64,000 bases of DNA from CAIMWS01 sp964409245 (GCA_964409245.1 CAYPCQ010000017.1:29858-93857); one strand, 5' to 3'; positions 18,101 through 26,879 are shown, counted from the stretch's first letter. The notes: generated by a model from the letters alone, not told the origin. Translations and numbers: made by a program.

Positions 18101-18991
18101 CTAAGAAATATGAAACAGAGCTTCCTTTCCGGGAAAAGATGGGTTGGTACATCCGATGCAAGGGGCGTTGGCTCCAATGCACCAATTCACCCCATTGTTC
18201 CATTTCAATGTGGGGCAAATGGCCATGGTTTCAGGCCCCCGGCAGCCCAAAGCCTTTAGACAGCGGCCGGTGACCCCAAAAGTCTTGATTTCATCGCGTT
18301 CCTTCAGCGGGCAGGAATCGTGAATCTTTTTACTGTATAAGCTTGTAGGGCGCCCATAAGAATCCAAAGCCACGGTTTTACCCTGCAACAAATGCACTAT
18401 AGTTCCTACTATCCAATTGGGGTGTGGAGGACATCCGGCGATATTGATGGTTGTTTTTCCGGTAACGGCCTTGACTCCCTTGATGGCAGTAATGTTAATG
18501 CCCGCCGCTGGGATTCCGCCCCAAGCCGCGCAATTGCCGACACAGATGGTTTTGATGGCTTTGGCTGTCAATTCCATCACCGCCTGCTGGAAGGTTTTCT
18601 CCACTCCGTTTTCAGACCAGGCAATGCAGGCATTTCCGCCAAACGCCGTGGGAATGCCACCTTCAACGATCAGGATATAATTCCCCTGGGCCAGGGCGGT
18701 TTTCAGAATTCCGACCACGGTGTTGCCAGCCGATGCGGATAGATTGGGATGATGCAATAAATTGATGTTGCTCACCAGCACATCCGCCGCGTTGAGCGGG
18801 GCGGTGGGGCTCACGTAGTTGAGAAATGAGATGCTGCAGCCAGTGCAGCCGCTGCCTTGCAGCCAAATGACTTTAGGCGCCGCCGGATTCGCCAGGGCAT
18901 TTTGGAGGTGCGCCAAATCCAATGGAGTTAATCCCAAGGTGGCCGACACCGCAGAACAATACTTCAAAAAGGACCGTCGAGTGACATGCAT
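18101..18991 (-). CDS. [NiFe]-hydrogenase small subunit with Tat signal
   Basis: The 296-aa electron-transfer subunit carrying the iron-sulfur clusters. The twin-arginine motif RRSFLKY at residues 5-11 and the hydrophobic region after it direct export by Tat. Proximal-cluster cysteines are seen in GSGCTGCS, VGNCAAWGG and AGCPPHPNW. The medial and distal cluster ligands are in KIHDSCPL, GRCLKALGC, CPTLKWNNGVNWC and CIGCTNPSFP. The protein ends about 10 residues after this last motif and lacks the C-terminal membrane helix that anchors many group 1 enzymes to cytochrome b. It therefore looks like a soluble periplasmic type or needs an unlinked partner. First gene of a three-gene operon. Confidence 0.95.
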   Translation of the reverse strand: MHVTRRSFLKYCSAVSATLGLTPLDLAHLQNALANPAAPKVIWLQGSGCTGCSISFLNYVSPTAPLNAADVLVSNINLLHHPNLSASAGNTVVGILKTALAQGNYILIVEGGIPTAFGGNACIAWSENGVEKTFQQAVMELTAKAIKTICVGNCAAWGGIPAAGINITAIKGVKAVTGKTTINIAGCPPHPNWIVGTIVHLLQGKTVALDSYGRPTSLYSKKIHDSCPLKERDEIKTFGVTGRCLKALGCRGPETMAICPTLKWNNGVNWCIGANAPCIGCTNPSFPGKEALFHIS

Positions 18992-19321
18992 ATGATTAAT
19001 AGTTTTTGGAGTTTTTCTTCACGGTCGGCCAGCATCCAGGCGGGCCTTTGGCAGCCACTTTTCTGTTTGGTTGTGGTTTGCCTGCCAGTGGACCAACAGC
19101 AAAGATCGTGCCAGTGACGGGCGAATTGCGGGCAGTGATTGCAGAATCGTAAATGGCACGCGTCCAGTGTATTATGACCAACTGTGCACGGATGGAACAG
19201 ATGCCTAATTTATGGCTGCCCGGTGTCTAAAAAGTGGGCAATTCTACCACCCGCAAGGACTGCGCATCCTAATACTAATATATCAAAAATATGGAAATGT
19301 ATTATGTAATCAAGTTTTATA

Positions 19322-19340
19322 GTTAATCAAAATGATTAAC
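19322..19340. promoter_or_regulatory. Palindromic operator-like site, copy 1
   Basis: A perfect inverted repeat, GTTAATCA-AAA-TGATTAAC, 8-bp arms and a 3-nt centre, followed by GATG. A second version lies 64 bp away centre to centre, close to six helical turns. The size and symmetry fit a dimeric regulator site upstream of the MFS gene and of the hydrogenase operon on the other strand. The regulator is unknown. Confidence 0.55.
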
Positions 19341-19387
19341 GATGCGGTCGGTCGCAAAACTTATGGGGATGTTTCGGAAAACAAAAC

Positions 19388-19402
19388 TAATCAGAATGAT
19401 TA
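19388..19402. promoter_or_regulatory. Palindromic operator-like site, copy 2
   Basis: TAATCA-GAA-TGATTA, the core of copy 1 with one mismatch in the outer arm and a changed centre base, again followed by ACGATG. The shared 20-odd bases between the two copies, in a short AT-rich region, make chance unlikely. Confidence 0.55.
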
Positions 19403-19532
19403 ACGATGTTGCTGATTGATGATGTTTGGCTCTGCCGATGCACCATGGCAGAATTCCACTGAAGCTGGCCACCTCCACACCCGCCCCGGATTTATTTTGC
19501 CGCCCGGGGCAGGGTGCCGGTATGCTGTCCCA

Positions 19533-20756
19533 GTGTCGGAAAATCAGCTCACAGAGACGACTTTTCGGTTTGAGCAGCTGCGGGCAGTCATGGCGGGATT
19601 CCTGGAGACTGCGGCCTCCACCTTTCTATTGCTGATCACGGTTCGGGAGTTCAATTCCGGCCCCATGGCCAAGGCATTGGTGGCCTCGGGAGGCAGTCTC
19701 GGTTTGCTGTTGACTCCGTGGGTCGTGGAATTGGTAGGCCACCTGGGGTGGCGGGCTTCCACAGCGGCCGCCCGTTTGTCGATGCTGGGTATGGCCAGCT
19801 TTTTAGTGATGGCTGCATTTCCCACGGCACCGGTGTTTGTGGTCGGCAGCGTTTTGGCCCTGGCGGCGGCTTCCGCGGCGGTGCCTTTAATGACCCAGAT
19901 TTACCAGGAGAATTACCCCAGCCAAAGCCTCGGCCGGCTGTTTTCACGGACAGTCATGATCCGCATCGCGGCGGCGGCGATATTCAGTGAATTGGCCGGC
20001 CGTTTTTTAGCTGTTAATTTACATCGGTTTCCCTGGCTGCTGGTGGTTTTCGCGGGTGCTTTTTGGGGGTCTTCGTGGTGCCAGGCCAATTGTCCCTCCC
20101 GGGCCTTGGTGCTGGACAGCGCTCCACATCCTTTTCGCACCTGGAAATCCGTGCGCCACGACCGGCTGTTTTGCTATACCTTGGTTTGTTGGATGCTGAT
20201 GGGTTTTGCCAACCTGATGATGTATCCCTTGCGCGTGGAGTACCTGGCCAACGCAAAATACGGGCTTGCCTTGCAGGTAGGAACCATTGCGTTGTTGACG
20301 GGTGTGATCCCCAACATAGCGCGGCTGGCGATGAGTCCCATTTGGGGATGGCTGTTCGACCACATGAATTTTTTCCTCCTGCGGGTGGTTTTGAATTTGG
20401 GCTTCGGATTGGGTATCCTGTCGTTCTTCTTCAGTGATTCCATGCCCGGACTGATACTTGGTGCAGTGGTGTTCGGAATCTCCAATGCAGGTGGAGACGT
20501 GGCTTGGAGCTTGTGGGTCACCAAATTGGCGCCACCCGACCGCGTGGCCGACTATATGGCAGTGCACACCTTTTTTACCGGGCTGCGCGGGGTGGTGGCA
20601 CCGTGGATAGCCTTCCAGTTGCTGGGGCCGTTGTCCATCACCACGCTGGGCTGGATCAGTGCCGGGCTCATTCTGGTGGCTTCGCTCATGTTGCTGCCGG
20701 AGGTGAAGCTGGACAAAATCGTGCGGCCGCTGATCGAACCGGAAAGGAATCCATGA
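19533..20756 (+). CDS. MFS-type transporter
   Basis: A polytopic inner-membrane protein of about 407 aa with roughly 12 hydrophobic segments and the general look of the major facilitator superfamily. The N-terminal half holds MAGFLETAASTFLLLITVREF and ALVASGGSLGLLLTPWVVEL; the C-terminal half holds MLMGFANLMMYPLRVEYLAN, IPNIARLAMSPIWGWLFDHM and ISNAGGDVAWSLWVTKLAPP, the last being typical of a small MFS group with RVADYMAVH. The substrate is unknown. The frame is open from an ATG at 19416, but those 39 extra residues look non-coding, so the GTG at 19533 is chosen; the ribosome binding site is weak either way. Its stop overlaps the start of the phosphatase gene. Confidence 0.8.
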   Translation: MSENQLTETTFRFEQLRAVMAGFLETAASTFLLLITVREFNSGPMAKALVASGGSLGLLLTPWVVELVGHLGWRASTAAARLSMLGMASFLVMAAFPTAPVFVVGSVLALAAASAAVPLMTQIYQENYPSQSLGRLFSRTVMIRIAAAAIFSELAGRFLAVNLHRFPWLLVVFAGAFWGSSWCQANCPSRALVLDSAPHPFRTWKSVRHDRLFCYTLVCWMLMGFANLMMYPLRVEYLANAKYGLALQVGTIALLTGVIPNIARLAMSPIWGWLFDHMNFFLLRVVLNLGFGLGILSFFFSDSMPGLILGAVVFGISNAGGDVAWSLWVTKLAPPDRVADYMAVHTFFTGLRGVVAPWIAFQLLGPLSITTLGWISAGLILVASLMLLPEVKLDKIVRPLIEPERNP

Positions 20757-21700
20757 GCGCCAACCCGCAGGCGGTCATTGATGTGGGCACCAACTCGGTC
20801 AAGTTGCTCATCGGAGAGGTGTGTGGCAGCCAGGTAATCCCCTGGCTGGAAACCAGCGAGCAAACGCGGCTCGGACGGGGGTTTTATGAGAACCATCAGC
20901 TGCAACCCGAGGCCATTGCCTGCACCGCCAAGGCGGTGAGGCGATTCATGGGGATGGCGCGCGACCGCGGTTGCGATACTATTCGGTTGGTGGCCACGAG
21001 CGCCGCCCGCGATGCGGAAAATCGGGCTGAGCTCGTGGCGGCCATCCGTGCTGCCAGCGGATTGCCTTTGGAAATAATATCCGGCGAACAGGAGGCGGAA
21101 TTGGCTTATAAAGGCGTCTGCTCAGATCTATGCCTCGCCCAATTGCCAGCTTTGATCATGGACACCGGAGGCGGCAGCACCCAGTTCGTATATCGTGGGC
21201 AGCCAGGTTTGATTCGCCGGAGCTTCCCTTTGGGAGCCATACGGTTGCTGGAAAAATACCCGCACGCCAACCCGCCCACCAGCGAGCAGCTTGTAAGTTG
21301 CCGATGTTGGCTGGACGATTTCATCGGGGGTGAAATTTTACCGGTGGTCCGGCCTTGGATTTCCAGCGGTCACGGTGCGCCGGTGCAGTTGGTGGGCACC
21401 GGTGGAGCCAGCGGATTGCTGGCCTCCATGCACCTCCGCTTGCCAAATTTTGAACGACAGTTAATTGAGGCAGCTTTGATCACCCGTGACCAGATTCAGG
21501 ATTGTGCTCTTGGGCTATGGGGTAAAACCCTTGAGGAAAGGCGCCAAATAATAGGACTTCCACCCCAAAAGGCCGATGTGATCCTGATGAGCGCGCTGAT
21601 CCATGCGCGGTTGATGGTAAAACTGGATATCCAAACTTTGCGGGTCAGCACCCGTGGAATTCGATATGGGCTTCTGCTGACAGGGACTGGTGCTGGTTGA
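20753..21700 (+). CDS. Ppx/GppA family phosphatase
   Basis: A 315-aa exopolyphosphatase/guanosine pentaphosphate phosphatase-like protein of the ASKHA fold. Motifs are AVIDVGTNSVKLLIGEV (phosphate-1), VATSAARDAENRAELVAAI, and LIMDTGGGSTQFVYRG (phosphate-2). At this length it is the short, domains-I/II-only form, without the C-terminal helical domains of E. coli Ppx. It could hydrolyse polyphosphate or pppGpp; sequence does not decide. The start is fixed by a good site (GGAAAGGA, then 3 nt, then ATG) and by the ATGA overlap with the MFS stop. The transporter and phosphatase are therefore translationally coupled. Confidence 0.9.
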   Translation: MSANPQAVIDVGTNSVKLLIGEVCGSQVIPWLETSEQTRLGRGFYENHQLQPEAIACTAKAVRRFMGMARDRGCDTIRLVATSAARDAENRAELVAAIRAASGLPLEIISGEQEAELAYKGVCSDLCLAQLPALIMDTGGGSTQFVYRGQPGLIRRSFPLGAIRLLEKYPHANPPTSEQLVSCRCWLDDFIGGEILPVVRPWISSGHGAPVQLVGTGGASGLLASMHLRLPNFERQLIEAALITRDQIQDCALGLWGKTLEERRQIIGLPPQKADVILMSALIHARLMVKLDIQTLRVSTRGIRYGLLLTGTGAG

Positions 21701-21785
21701 TTGGCCGAATCATCGTTCAAGGATGCCTGATCTACCGGCGGCCTTTCCGTAGCTGACTAATGGCACAAAGTGGTGGAACAATAAG

Positions 21786-21812
21786 AAAAAGAGGGGAGAT
21801 TTCCCCCTTTTT
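21786..21812. terminator. Bidirectional terminator-like hairpin
   Basis: AAAAAGAGGGGA, a short loop, then TTCCCCCTTTTT, between two convergent genes. The arms pair with about one mismatch and there is an A tract on one side and a T tract on the other, so it could end transcripts from both the phosphatase and the lipoprotein gene. Confidence 0.75.
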
Positions 21813-21855
21813 CCCGAGGGTGGGCTTTGGCGAGCCAGATCAATAAAGACTGCGG

Positions 21856-22245
21856 CTAACGCATCTGCGTCAGCTGCAAAGCAATCCGTTTATCGACTTC
21901 GCTCGCCAGTCCGATATCTGTGCCTCCACCCTTCGTGCGAACTTGCACCACCACGCCGGTCACGGTTTCATCTTTTTGTGACACTTGAATCCAGACGGTG
22001 GAGGTGTTGATTTTACCCATGGCAATGCTGTTCACAGTGTTATCGGCGGTCAAAACTCCCATGAATTTGATTACCTCCTTGCTGGCGGCAAAAACCTGGG
22101 CGGGCGGGCGGGGGTAGAAACTTTCGATGCGGTCGTGGGAAGTGGGCCAGCCAGCTTGGGAATGCCCATCCAAAGTGCTGACACAGCCGGAAAAAAGGGC
22201 CACCAGGCAACCGCAAAACAGTAACGCAAAAATTTTATTCTTCAT
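21856..22245 (-). CDS. Small hypothetical lipoprotein (DUF3568-like)
   Basis: A 129-aa predicted lipoprotein. The signal peptide is MKNKIFALLFCGCLVALFSG with a lipobox ALFSGC, so the mature protein starts at that Cys. The mature part holds PPAQVFAASKEVIKFMG, WIQVSQKDETVTGVVVQVRT and DIGLASEVDKRIALQL, an alpha/beta layout like small DUF3568-type lipoproteins. No function is known. The frame extends six codons upstream, but starting at 22245 gives the proper signal peptide. It stands alone, convergent with the phosphatase gene. Confidence 0.75.
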   Translation of the reverse strand: MKNKIFALLFCGCLVALFSGCVSTLDGHSQAGWPTSHDRIESFYPRPPAQVFAASKEVIKFMGVLTADNTVNSIAMGKINTSTVWIQVSQKDETVTGVVVQVRTKGGGTDIGLASEVDKRIALQLTQMR

Positions 22246-22565
22246 TGCCTCTATTGCAACCACTTCTTCCCGAGGCGGTCAAGTCTGAACGCACCCTGAT
22301 TATCGGCAGAGGCAGATTTGATGGCATAGCGTGGCCAGGTCATTGCGGTTGGGAAGGGTGGGTTTCCCTTTGGCTTTCTCAATGGCCGGATGAGATTGCC
22401 AGGATGGTGCCTGGCCTTATCGATGGAAACCAGCGGAGGCGGGATCGGTGACGGTGGCCTCCCAAGGTGGACCCGCAAGCAGAAGAAAAAGATGCGCTGG
22501 CTGGAGGGGATCTGGCCCTGGCTGGCAACTTGACAATGGCTTGCGTGAAATTAAAGTGACGTTGA
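22246..22565. other. Intergenic region upstream of the kamA-like gene
   Basis: 320 nt between divergent genes. I see no gene, repeat or hairpin that stands out. It should contain the promoters of the lipoprotein gene (-) and the aminomutase gene (+). Confidence 0.5.
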
Positions 22566-23768
22566 ATGTTAGCTCCAGTTGCAGCTATAAATGAAGGGCT
22601 TTCAGCAGAGCCTGAGTGCCCGGAATCGCTGAAGGAATTCGCTTCGGCGGGCCGTGGTTTTTGGGCCGATGTGCCGGATGCGGATTGGAACCAATGGCAA
22701 TGGCAGTTGAAACACCGGATTACTTCCTTGAAGCAGTTGGAGCAATGGGTTCCAAACCTGACGGCCGAGGAACGCAGCGGTGCGGTGCTGGCCAACCATA
22801 AGCTGGCTTTGGCGATAACCCCTTATTTTTTCAGCCTCATTGATTGGTCCGACACGGGTTGCCCGATTCGCCGGCAGGTGATCCCCCGGGTGGAGGAAAC
22901 GCAGGTGGGGGATTGGGAGATGTTGGATCCGTGCGGTGAGGATGAGCACTCGCCGGTTCCCGGACTGGTGCATCGTTATCCTGACCGGGTGCTGTTCCTG
23001 GTGACTGACCGCTGCGCATCCTATTGCCGGTATTGCACGCGATCCCGCCTGGTGAGCAATGCCAGTGGGTATGATTTTCACCCGGAATTCGACCGGCAAC
23101 TGGCCTATATCCGGGAGCATCCCGGAATCCGGGACGTTTTGCTGAGTGGCGGAGATCCTTTGCTGTTAAGCGATGAACGGTTGGAATATCTCCTCGGACA
23201 GTTGCGAGTGATTCCGCACGTGGAGTTTTTACGGATCGGAACCCGCATTCCCATTTTTCTTCCGCAGCGCATCACTCCGGCGCTGGTGGCGGTGCTGAAG
23301 CAATTCCATCCGCTTTTCATCAGCATTCATGCAAACCATCCACGGGAATTGACAAATGAGGTGCGGGTGGCTCTGGGCCGCCTGGCGGACGCTGGCATTC
23401 CCTTGGGCAACCAATCGGTCCTGCTGCGAGGGGTCAACGATGACCTTTGCACCATGCGGGCGCTGGTGCACAAACTGCTGATGTGCCGGGTCAAACCGTA
23501 TTATCTGTATCAGTGCGACCTGATCGCGGGCTCCGCCCACCTGCGCACCAGTGTGCAGCGAGGACTGCAAATCATCCGCGGTTTGCGCGGACATACCACC
23601 GGTTATGCCATTCCCCAGTATGTCATCGATGCGCCTGGGGGCGGAGGCAAGGTGCCCATCAATCCCGATTATGTGTTAAGCCATAATGCTGATCGGGTGG
23701 TATTGCGCAACTACGAGGGGCGGATTTTCGAGTATCCGGAAACCGGCTCGGGAGTGTCCGAAGCCTGA
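22566..23768 (+). CDS. kamA: KamA family radical SAM protein (lysine 2,3-aminomutase-like)
   Basis: A 400-aa radical SAM, PLP-dependent aminomutase-like enzyme. The cluster motif is CASYCRYC (Cys150, Cys154, Cys157), preceded by the family's HRYPDRVLFLVTDR. DVLLSGGDPLLLSDERLEYL and RIGTRIPIFLPQRITPAL are typical of KamA, and the PLP lysine is Lys362 in GGGGKVPINPDYVLS. The length fits lysine 2,3-aminomutase (about 416 aa in clostridia) more than the shorter EpmB. The product would be beta-lysine, used in some bacteria as an osmolyte precursor (with ablB) or for modifying EF-P (with epmA); neither partner is adjacent. The nth gene follows after 38 nt. Confidence 0.88.
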   Translation: MLAPVAAINEGLSAEPECPESLKEFASAGRGFWADVPDADWNQWQWQLKHRITSLKQLEQWVPNLTAEERSGAVLANHKLALAITPYFFSLIDWSDTGCPIRRQVIPRVEETQVGDWEMLDPCGEDEHSPVPGLVHRYPDRVLFLVTDRCASYCRYCTRSRLVSNASGYDFHPEFDRQLAYIREHPGIRDVLLSGGDPLLLSDERLEYLLGQLRVIPHVEFLRIGTRIPIFLPQRITPALVAVLKQFHPLFISIHANHPRELTNEVRVALGRLADAGIPLGNQSVLLRGVNDDLCTMRALVHKLLMCRVKPYYLYQCDLIAGSAHLRTSVQRGLQIIRGLRGHTTGYAIPQYVIDAPGGGGKVPINPDYVLSHNADRVVLRNYEGRIFEYPETGSGVSEA

Positions 23769-23806
23769 CATCCCTGTGAACCGGCGTTGAAAATCGGGGG
23801 GAATCC

Positions 23807-24457
23807 ATGGCTGAAAGCCTCGCCCGCAAGATCGCCCGCACCGCCTGCCTCATCGAGCGGTTCAAGCGGGCTTATCCTGATGCCCACTGCGAGTTGAACT
23901 ATGGCAATCCACTGGAGTTGCTGATCGCCACGATTCTTTCCGCCCGTTGCACCGACAAACAAGTAAACCTGGTGACGGCCGGCTTGTTTAAGAAATACCA
24001 GCGGGCTGCTGATTATGCCAGGGCGCCGCTCGCCGATTTGGAGCAGGACTTAAGACGTTTGGGGATGTTCCGGACCAAAGCCAGGAATATTCAGTCTTGT
24101 TGCGCGATCCTGGAGCAAAAATATTCCGGCCAAGTGCCGCCTTCCATGGAGGAATTGATCCAGTTGGATGGGGTGGGGCGCAAGACCGCCAATGTGGTGC
24201 TGGGCAATGCTTTCGGCCAAAACCACGGCGTGGTGGTGGATACCCATGTGAGCCGCCTGTCTGGCCGGTTGAAGCTTTCCGCCGAAAAGGATCCGGTGAA
24301 GATCGAGATCGATCTGCAGAGTTTGGTGCCGCAAAACCAGTGGACGATCTTCAGCCATTGGCTGATCTGGCACGGCCGCCGCCGCTGTGGAGCCCGAAAT
24401 CCCGATTGTCCCGGGTGCGAGCTCAAGGATCTTTGCCCCACCGCGGGCAAGGAGTGA
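23807..24457 (+). CDS. nth: Endonuclease III
   Basis: A 216-aa base-excision-repair DNA glycosylase/AP lyase that removes oxidised pyrimidines. The helix-hairpin-helix with the catalytic lysine is QLDGVGRKTANVVLG (Lys126), the catalytic aspartate is in VVDTHVSRLSGRL (Asp145), and the [4Fe-4S] ligands follow the family spacing Cys-x6-Cys-x2-Cys-x5-Cys in the C-terminal CGARNPDCPGCELKDLC. All key residues are intact and the length is normal. It lies 38 nt after the kamA-like gene and may share its transcript. It converges on a GH127-like gene. Confidence 0.96.
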   Translation: MAESLARKIARTACLIERFKRAYPDAHCELNYGNPLELLIATILSARCTDKQVNLVTAGLFKKYQRAADYARAPLADLEQDLRRLGMFRTKARNIQSCCAILEQKYSGQVPPSMEELIQLDGVGRKTANVVLGNAFGQNHGVVVDTHVSRLSGRLKLSAEKDPVKIEIDLQSLVPQNQWTIFSHWLIWHGRRRCGARNPDCPGCELKDLCPTAGKE

Positions 24458-24473
24458 TTCAGCGGGGGGGGGC

Positions 24474-26879
24474 TTATTTCCCCACCTCGAACGCCCGCAA
24501 TTCGCCGCAGGAGGAAAAGGCCTGGCGGGGATTATCGCCGCCACCGGGTTTGCCAATCACCCGGAGTCCCAAGACCGTGATGGGCACTGCCAGCCGGCAA
24601 GTAAAGCTTTCACCGCCTTTGAGTCCCGCCGGGTTGGTGGCAGTGGTCGCCGGATAGTCCGCCAAGATTCCCACCTCCTGCCAGGAGCCACCTTTTGTGG
24701 TTTGCACCTGCACTCTGGGCCGGCCGTCGGAAACGTCAAACCAGCCTCCATCGTGAAAGGTTTGACCATGCACGAAGGAAATCCGGTCCATGGCTGATGG
24801 TTCATCCAAGGCAACCGCATACCAATCTTCAGCTGCCGGATGACCGTCGAAAGTCACCACCAGGCTTTGCGGATCCTCGTCATTGATGGAGCCGTTCACG
24901 TTCCCGGCTCGTGACCGGCTCTCCTGGCCGAAGAAGAGCGGGTTGCCGGAAGCGGAGGATCGGTATAGCGGCAGCCACACCTTGTAAGCGGAACCGGTGC
25001 CGCCCGCGTCGGCAAAAGGCAACAGCTCAATTTCCATCGGCAAGCCACGCCGGCGCGAAACCGCCTGGACTTGAAACGCCAGCGCGGCTGCCCAAGACTG
25101 GAAAACTTTAGGGGGGCGGGTTGGTTTGACCGCCAGGCTGGCCAAATCGGAGCTGGCCAGGGCCACCAGGTTGAGCACCCGGTTTGGGGTGCCCAGCAAA
25201 GCCTCGTCCGCCGCGAGCACCAAGGGGCCGTAAAGCAAGGCGGCCTTGCCTTCGTTTTTGTGATCTCCCACCACCACCCGCGGCGCGAGTGGGAAATTCA
25301 AATCCATTTGGTCGCCAGGACTCCATTCCCGCCGGAAACAGGCGTAACCATCCACTGATGGCGGAGTATCAACGTCCCGTCCATTAACTTGGAAGGCCGG
25401 CTGTTGGCACCAGGCGGGAATGCGGACTTTCACTGCAAATTCTTTTCTGGCGCCGGGTTGGATCGCGAGATGGATCCGGCCATGGCTGGGATATTCGGTG
25501 GTCGTGCTGAACCCCACAGCGGTGCCATCCCGCAGGCGAAGCCTGGCCCGCCCGGAATCGAACAAGTTGAGGACTACGCCATCGCCATCCACGGCCGCCG
25601 CGAAAGAGGGTATCAAGGCCACGCCGCGGGGGCCGCTCGAGAGACAGCAGTGGCCGTCCAAGGTTGCGCTATAGGGTTTTTTACCTTCCATCTGGACATA
25701 ATATCCCCAAGCCGAACCATCACCTTTCTGAGCGCCGAAGAGCTGGTTCAAAACCACCCGCTCCAATTGCTCCGCAAAACGAGCTTCACCGGTCAATCGC
25801 AATAAATGGGTGTTGAACTGCAGCCAGGTGACGGTGACGCAGGTTTCTCCCACGCTGGCCACATTGGGCAAATCGAAGTTGTCATGGAAAAGCTCCCCAT
25901 AGCTGGCGGCCCCGGTGAGATAAAGGCGCTGGTCCACAATATCCCGCCAGGCATTAAGGCAGGCGTCGAGAATCCGGCGGTCCCCGCCCACCGTCCGATA
26001 ATATTCCAAGGCCCCATTGAGGCAGGACAACATTTCGTAAGCCTTGCCATTACCCACCTTATCGACCCTTTTGGCTCGCAGCAGGGTTGAAACGATTTTA
26101 GGGCCGTTCGGCTGCTCCCAGGCGCGCAGAATGTATTGGCAAAATTCCAAGTAGCGTGGTTCGCCAGTCAGGCGGTAAAGCCACACCATGGACTCCAGAA
26201 CGCTGGTGGGCGCCATGCCCACGTGGTGCCCGGCCTGGATGATGTCTCTTTTTCCCGGCGTGTCCCCAAAAGTGTTGCACAACAAGTCGCCCATGCGCCT
26301 GCAAACAGGCAGTGGTTCCAGGTTGCCAGTGTAGCGCAGATACGTGAGAAGCCCGATCAGATTGTATTTATGGGCCCAAACATCCCATTCCGTCCACCGG
26401 TCTTGAGGCAGGTAAGTGCCCAGGTAGCCGTCCGCCAACTGGCACCGGGATAATTCAGCCACGGTTTGGTCCAGCTTCCGGCGCAAGGTGGCATCGCCGG
26501 TATTAATCCAGGCCAGGGTGGCGGCGTGCAGCCATTTGCCCACATGCTCGCCATCCCAGGATTGTCGGCCGGGCCGTCGCCGGTAACCTTCCAGCAACCG
26601 GTCCGTATCGATTTTCGACAGGCGGTTTTCCGCGTTGGCGGCGATGCGCGAACCCAGCCACCCGGATAATTCCAGGCAATCAGGCTGGGTGAAGTCCTGC
26701 CGGTCGGCAATCTGGCAGGCAACCTTATCAGCCACCGGAATGATAGCTGGCCGATTCTGGCGGATTGCCGGGGCCTGGCCCGGAATAGCCATTACCTGAC
26801 GTGAGTCATCCCCAGCCGCGAGCGTGCCATGTGCCAAACCCGCGAGGAGCGCGGAAACCATGAATGTTGCAAGTTTCAT
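24474..26879 (-). CDS. Second GH127-like protein (DUF1680, secreted)
   Basis: An 801-aa secreted protein with a clear signal peptide (LATFMVSALLAGLAHGTLAA). The (alpha/alpha)6 barrel region resembles GH127-type DUF1680 proteins: WDGEHVGKWLHAATLAW, CQLADGYLGTYLP, WAHKYNLIGLLTYLRYTG. Active-site-like residues are kept as GETCVTVTW (the E-x-C pair) and the double Cys in DGHCCLSSGPRG, though the context differs from the first GH127 in this window. The N-terminal 70 residues and the C-terminal 150 residues (VVTFDGHPAAEDWYAVAL...) add beta-rich domains, the latter resembling a discoidin-like module. It is a distant paralogue, not a recent copy. The substrate may differ from arabinofuranosides. Confidence 0.8.
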   Translation of the reverse strand: MKLATFMVSALLAGLAHGTLAAGDDSRQVMAIPGQAPAIRQNRPAIIPVADKVACQIADRQDFTQPDCLELSGWLGSRIAANAENRLSKIDTDRLLEGYRRRPGRQSWDGEHVGKWLHAATLAWINTGDATLRRKLDQTVAELSRCQLADGYLGTYLPQDRWTEWDVWAHKYNLIGLLTYLRYTGNLEPLPVCRRMGDLLCNTFGDTPGKRDIIQAGHHVGMAPTSVLESMVWLYRLTGEPRYLEFCQYILRAWEQPNGPKIVSTLLRAKRVDKVGNGKAYEMLSCLNGALEYYRTVGGDRRILDACLNAWRDIVDQRLYLTGAASYGELFHDNFDLPNVASVGETCVTVTWLQFNTHLLRLTGEARFAEQLERVVLNQLFGAQKGDGSAWGYYVQMEGKKPYSATLDGHCCLSSGPRGVALIPSFAAAVDGDGVVLNLFDSGRARLRLRDGTAVGFSTTTEYPSHGRIHLAIQPGARKEFAVKVRIPAWCQQPAFQVNGRDVDTPPSVDGYACFRREWSPGDQMDLNFPLAPRVVVGDHKNEGKAALLYGPLVLAADEALLGTPNRVLNLVALASSDLASLAVKPTRPPKVFQSWAAALAFQVQAVSRRRGLPMEIELLPFADAGGTGSAYKVWLPLYRSSASGNPLFFGQESRSRAGNVNGSINDEDPQSLVVTFDGHPAAEDWYAVALDEPSAMDRISFVHGQTFHDGGWFDVSDGRPRVQVQTTKGGSWQEVGILADYPATTATNPAGLKGGESFTCRLAVPITVLGLRVIGKPGGGDNPRQAFSSCGELRAFEVGK

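Larger units (their letters stand above)
18992..19532. other. Intergenic region between hydrogenase operon and MFS gene
   Basis: About 540 nt between divergent genes. The hydrogenase-proximal part has no recognisable gene; a 61-codon frame at 18996-19181 (-) was considered and not accepted. The stretch 19270-19410 is clearly AT-rich and holds two copies of a palindromic motif, listed separately. Promoters for both directions probably lie here, but no confident -35/-10 pair can be assigned. Confidence 0.6.

Noticed and set aside
18996..19181. 61-codon frame directly upstream of the hydrogenase small subunit gene
   Set aside because: No recognisable domain, signal or ribosome binding site, and it lies within the divergent regulatory region. 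Could be real but unsupported.
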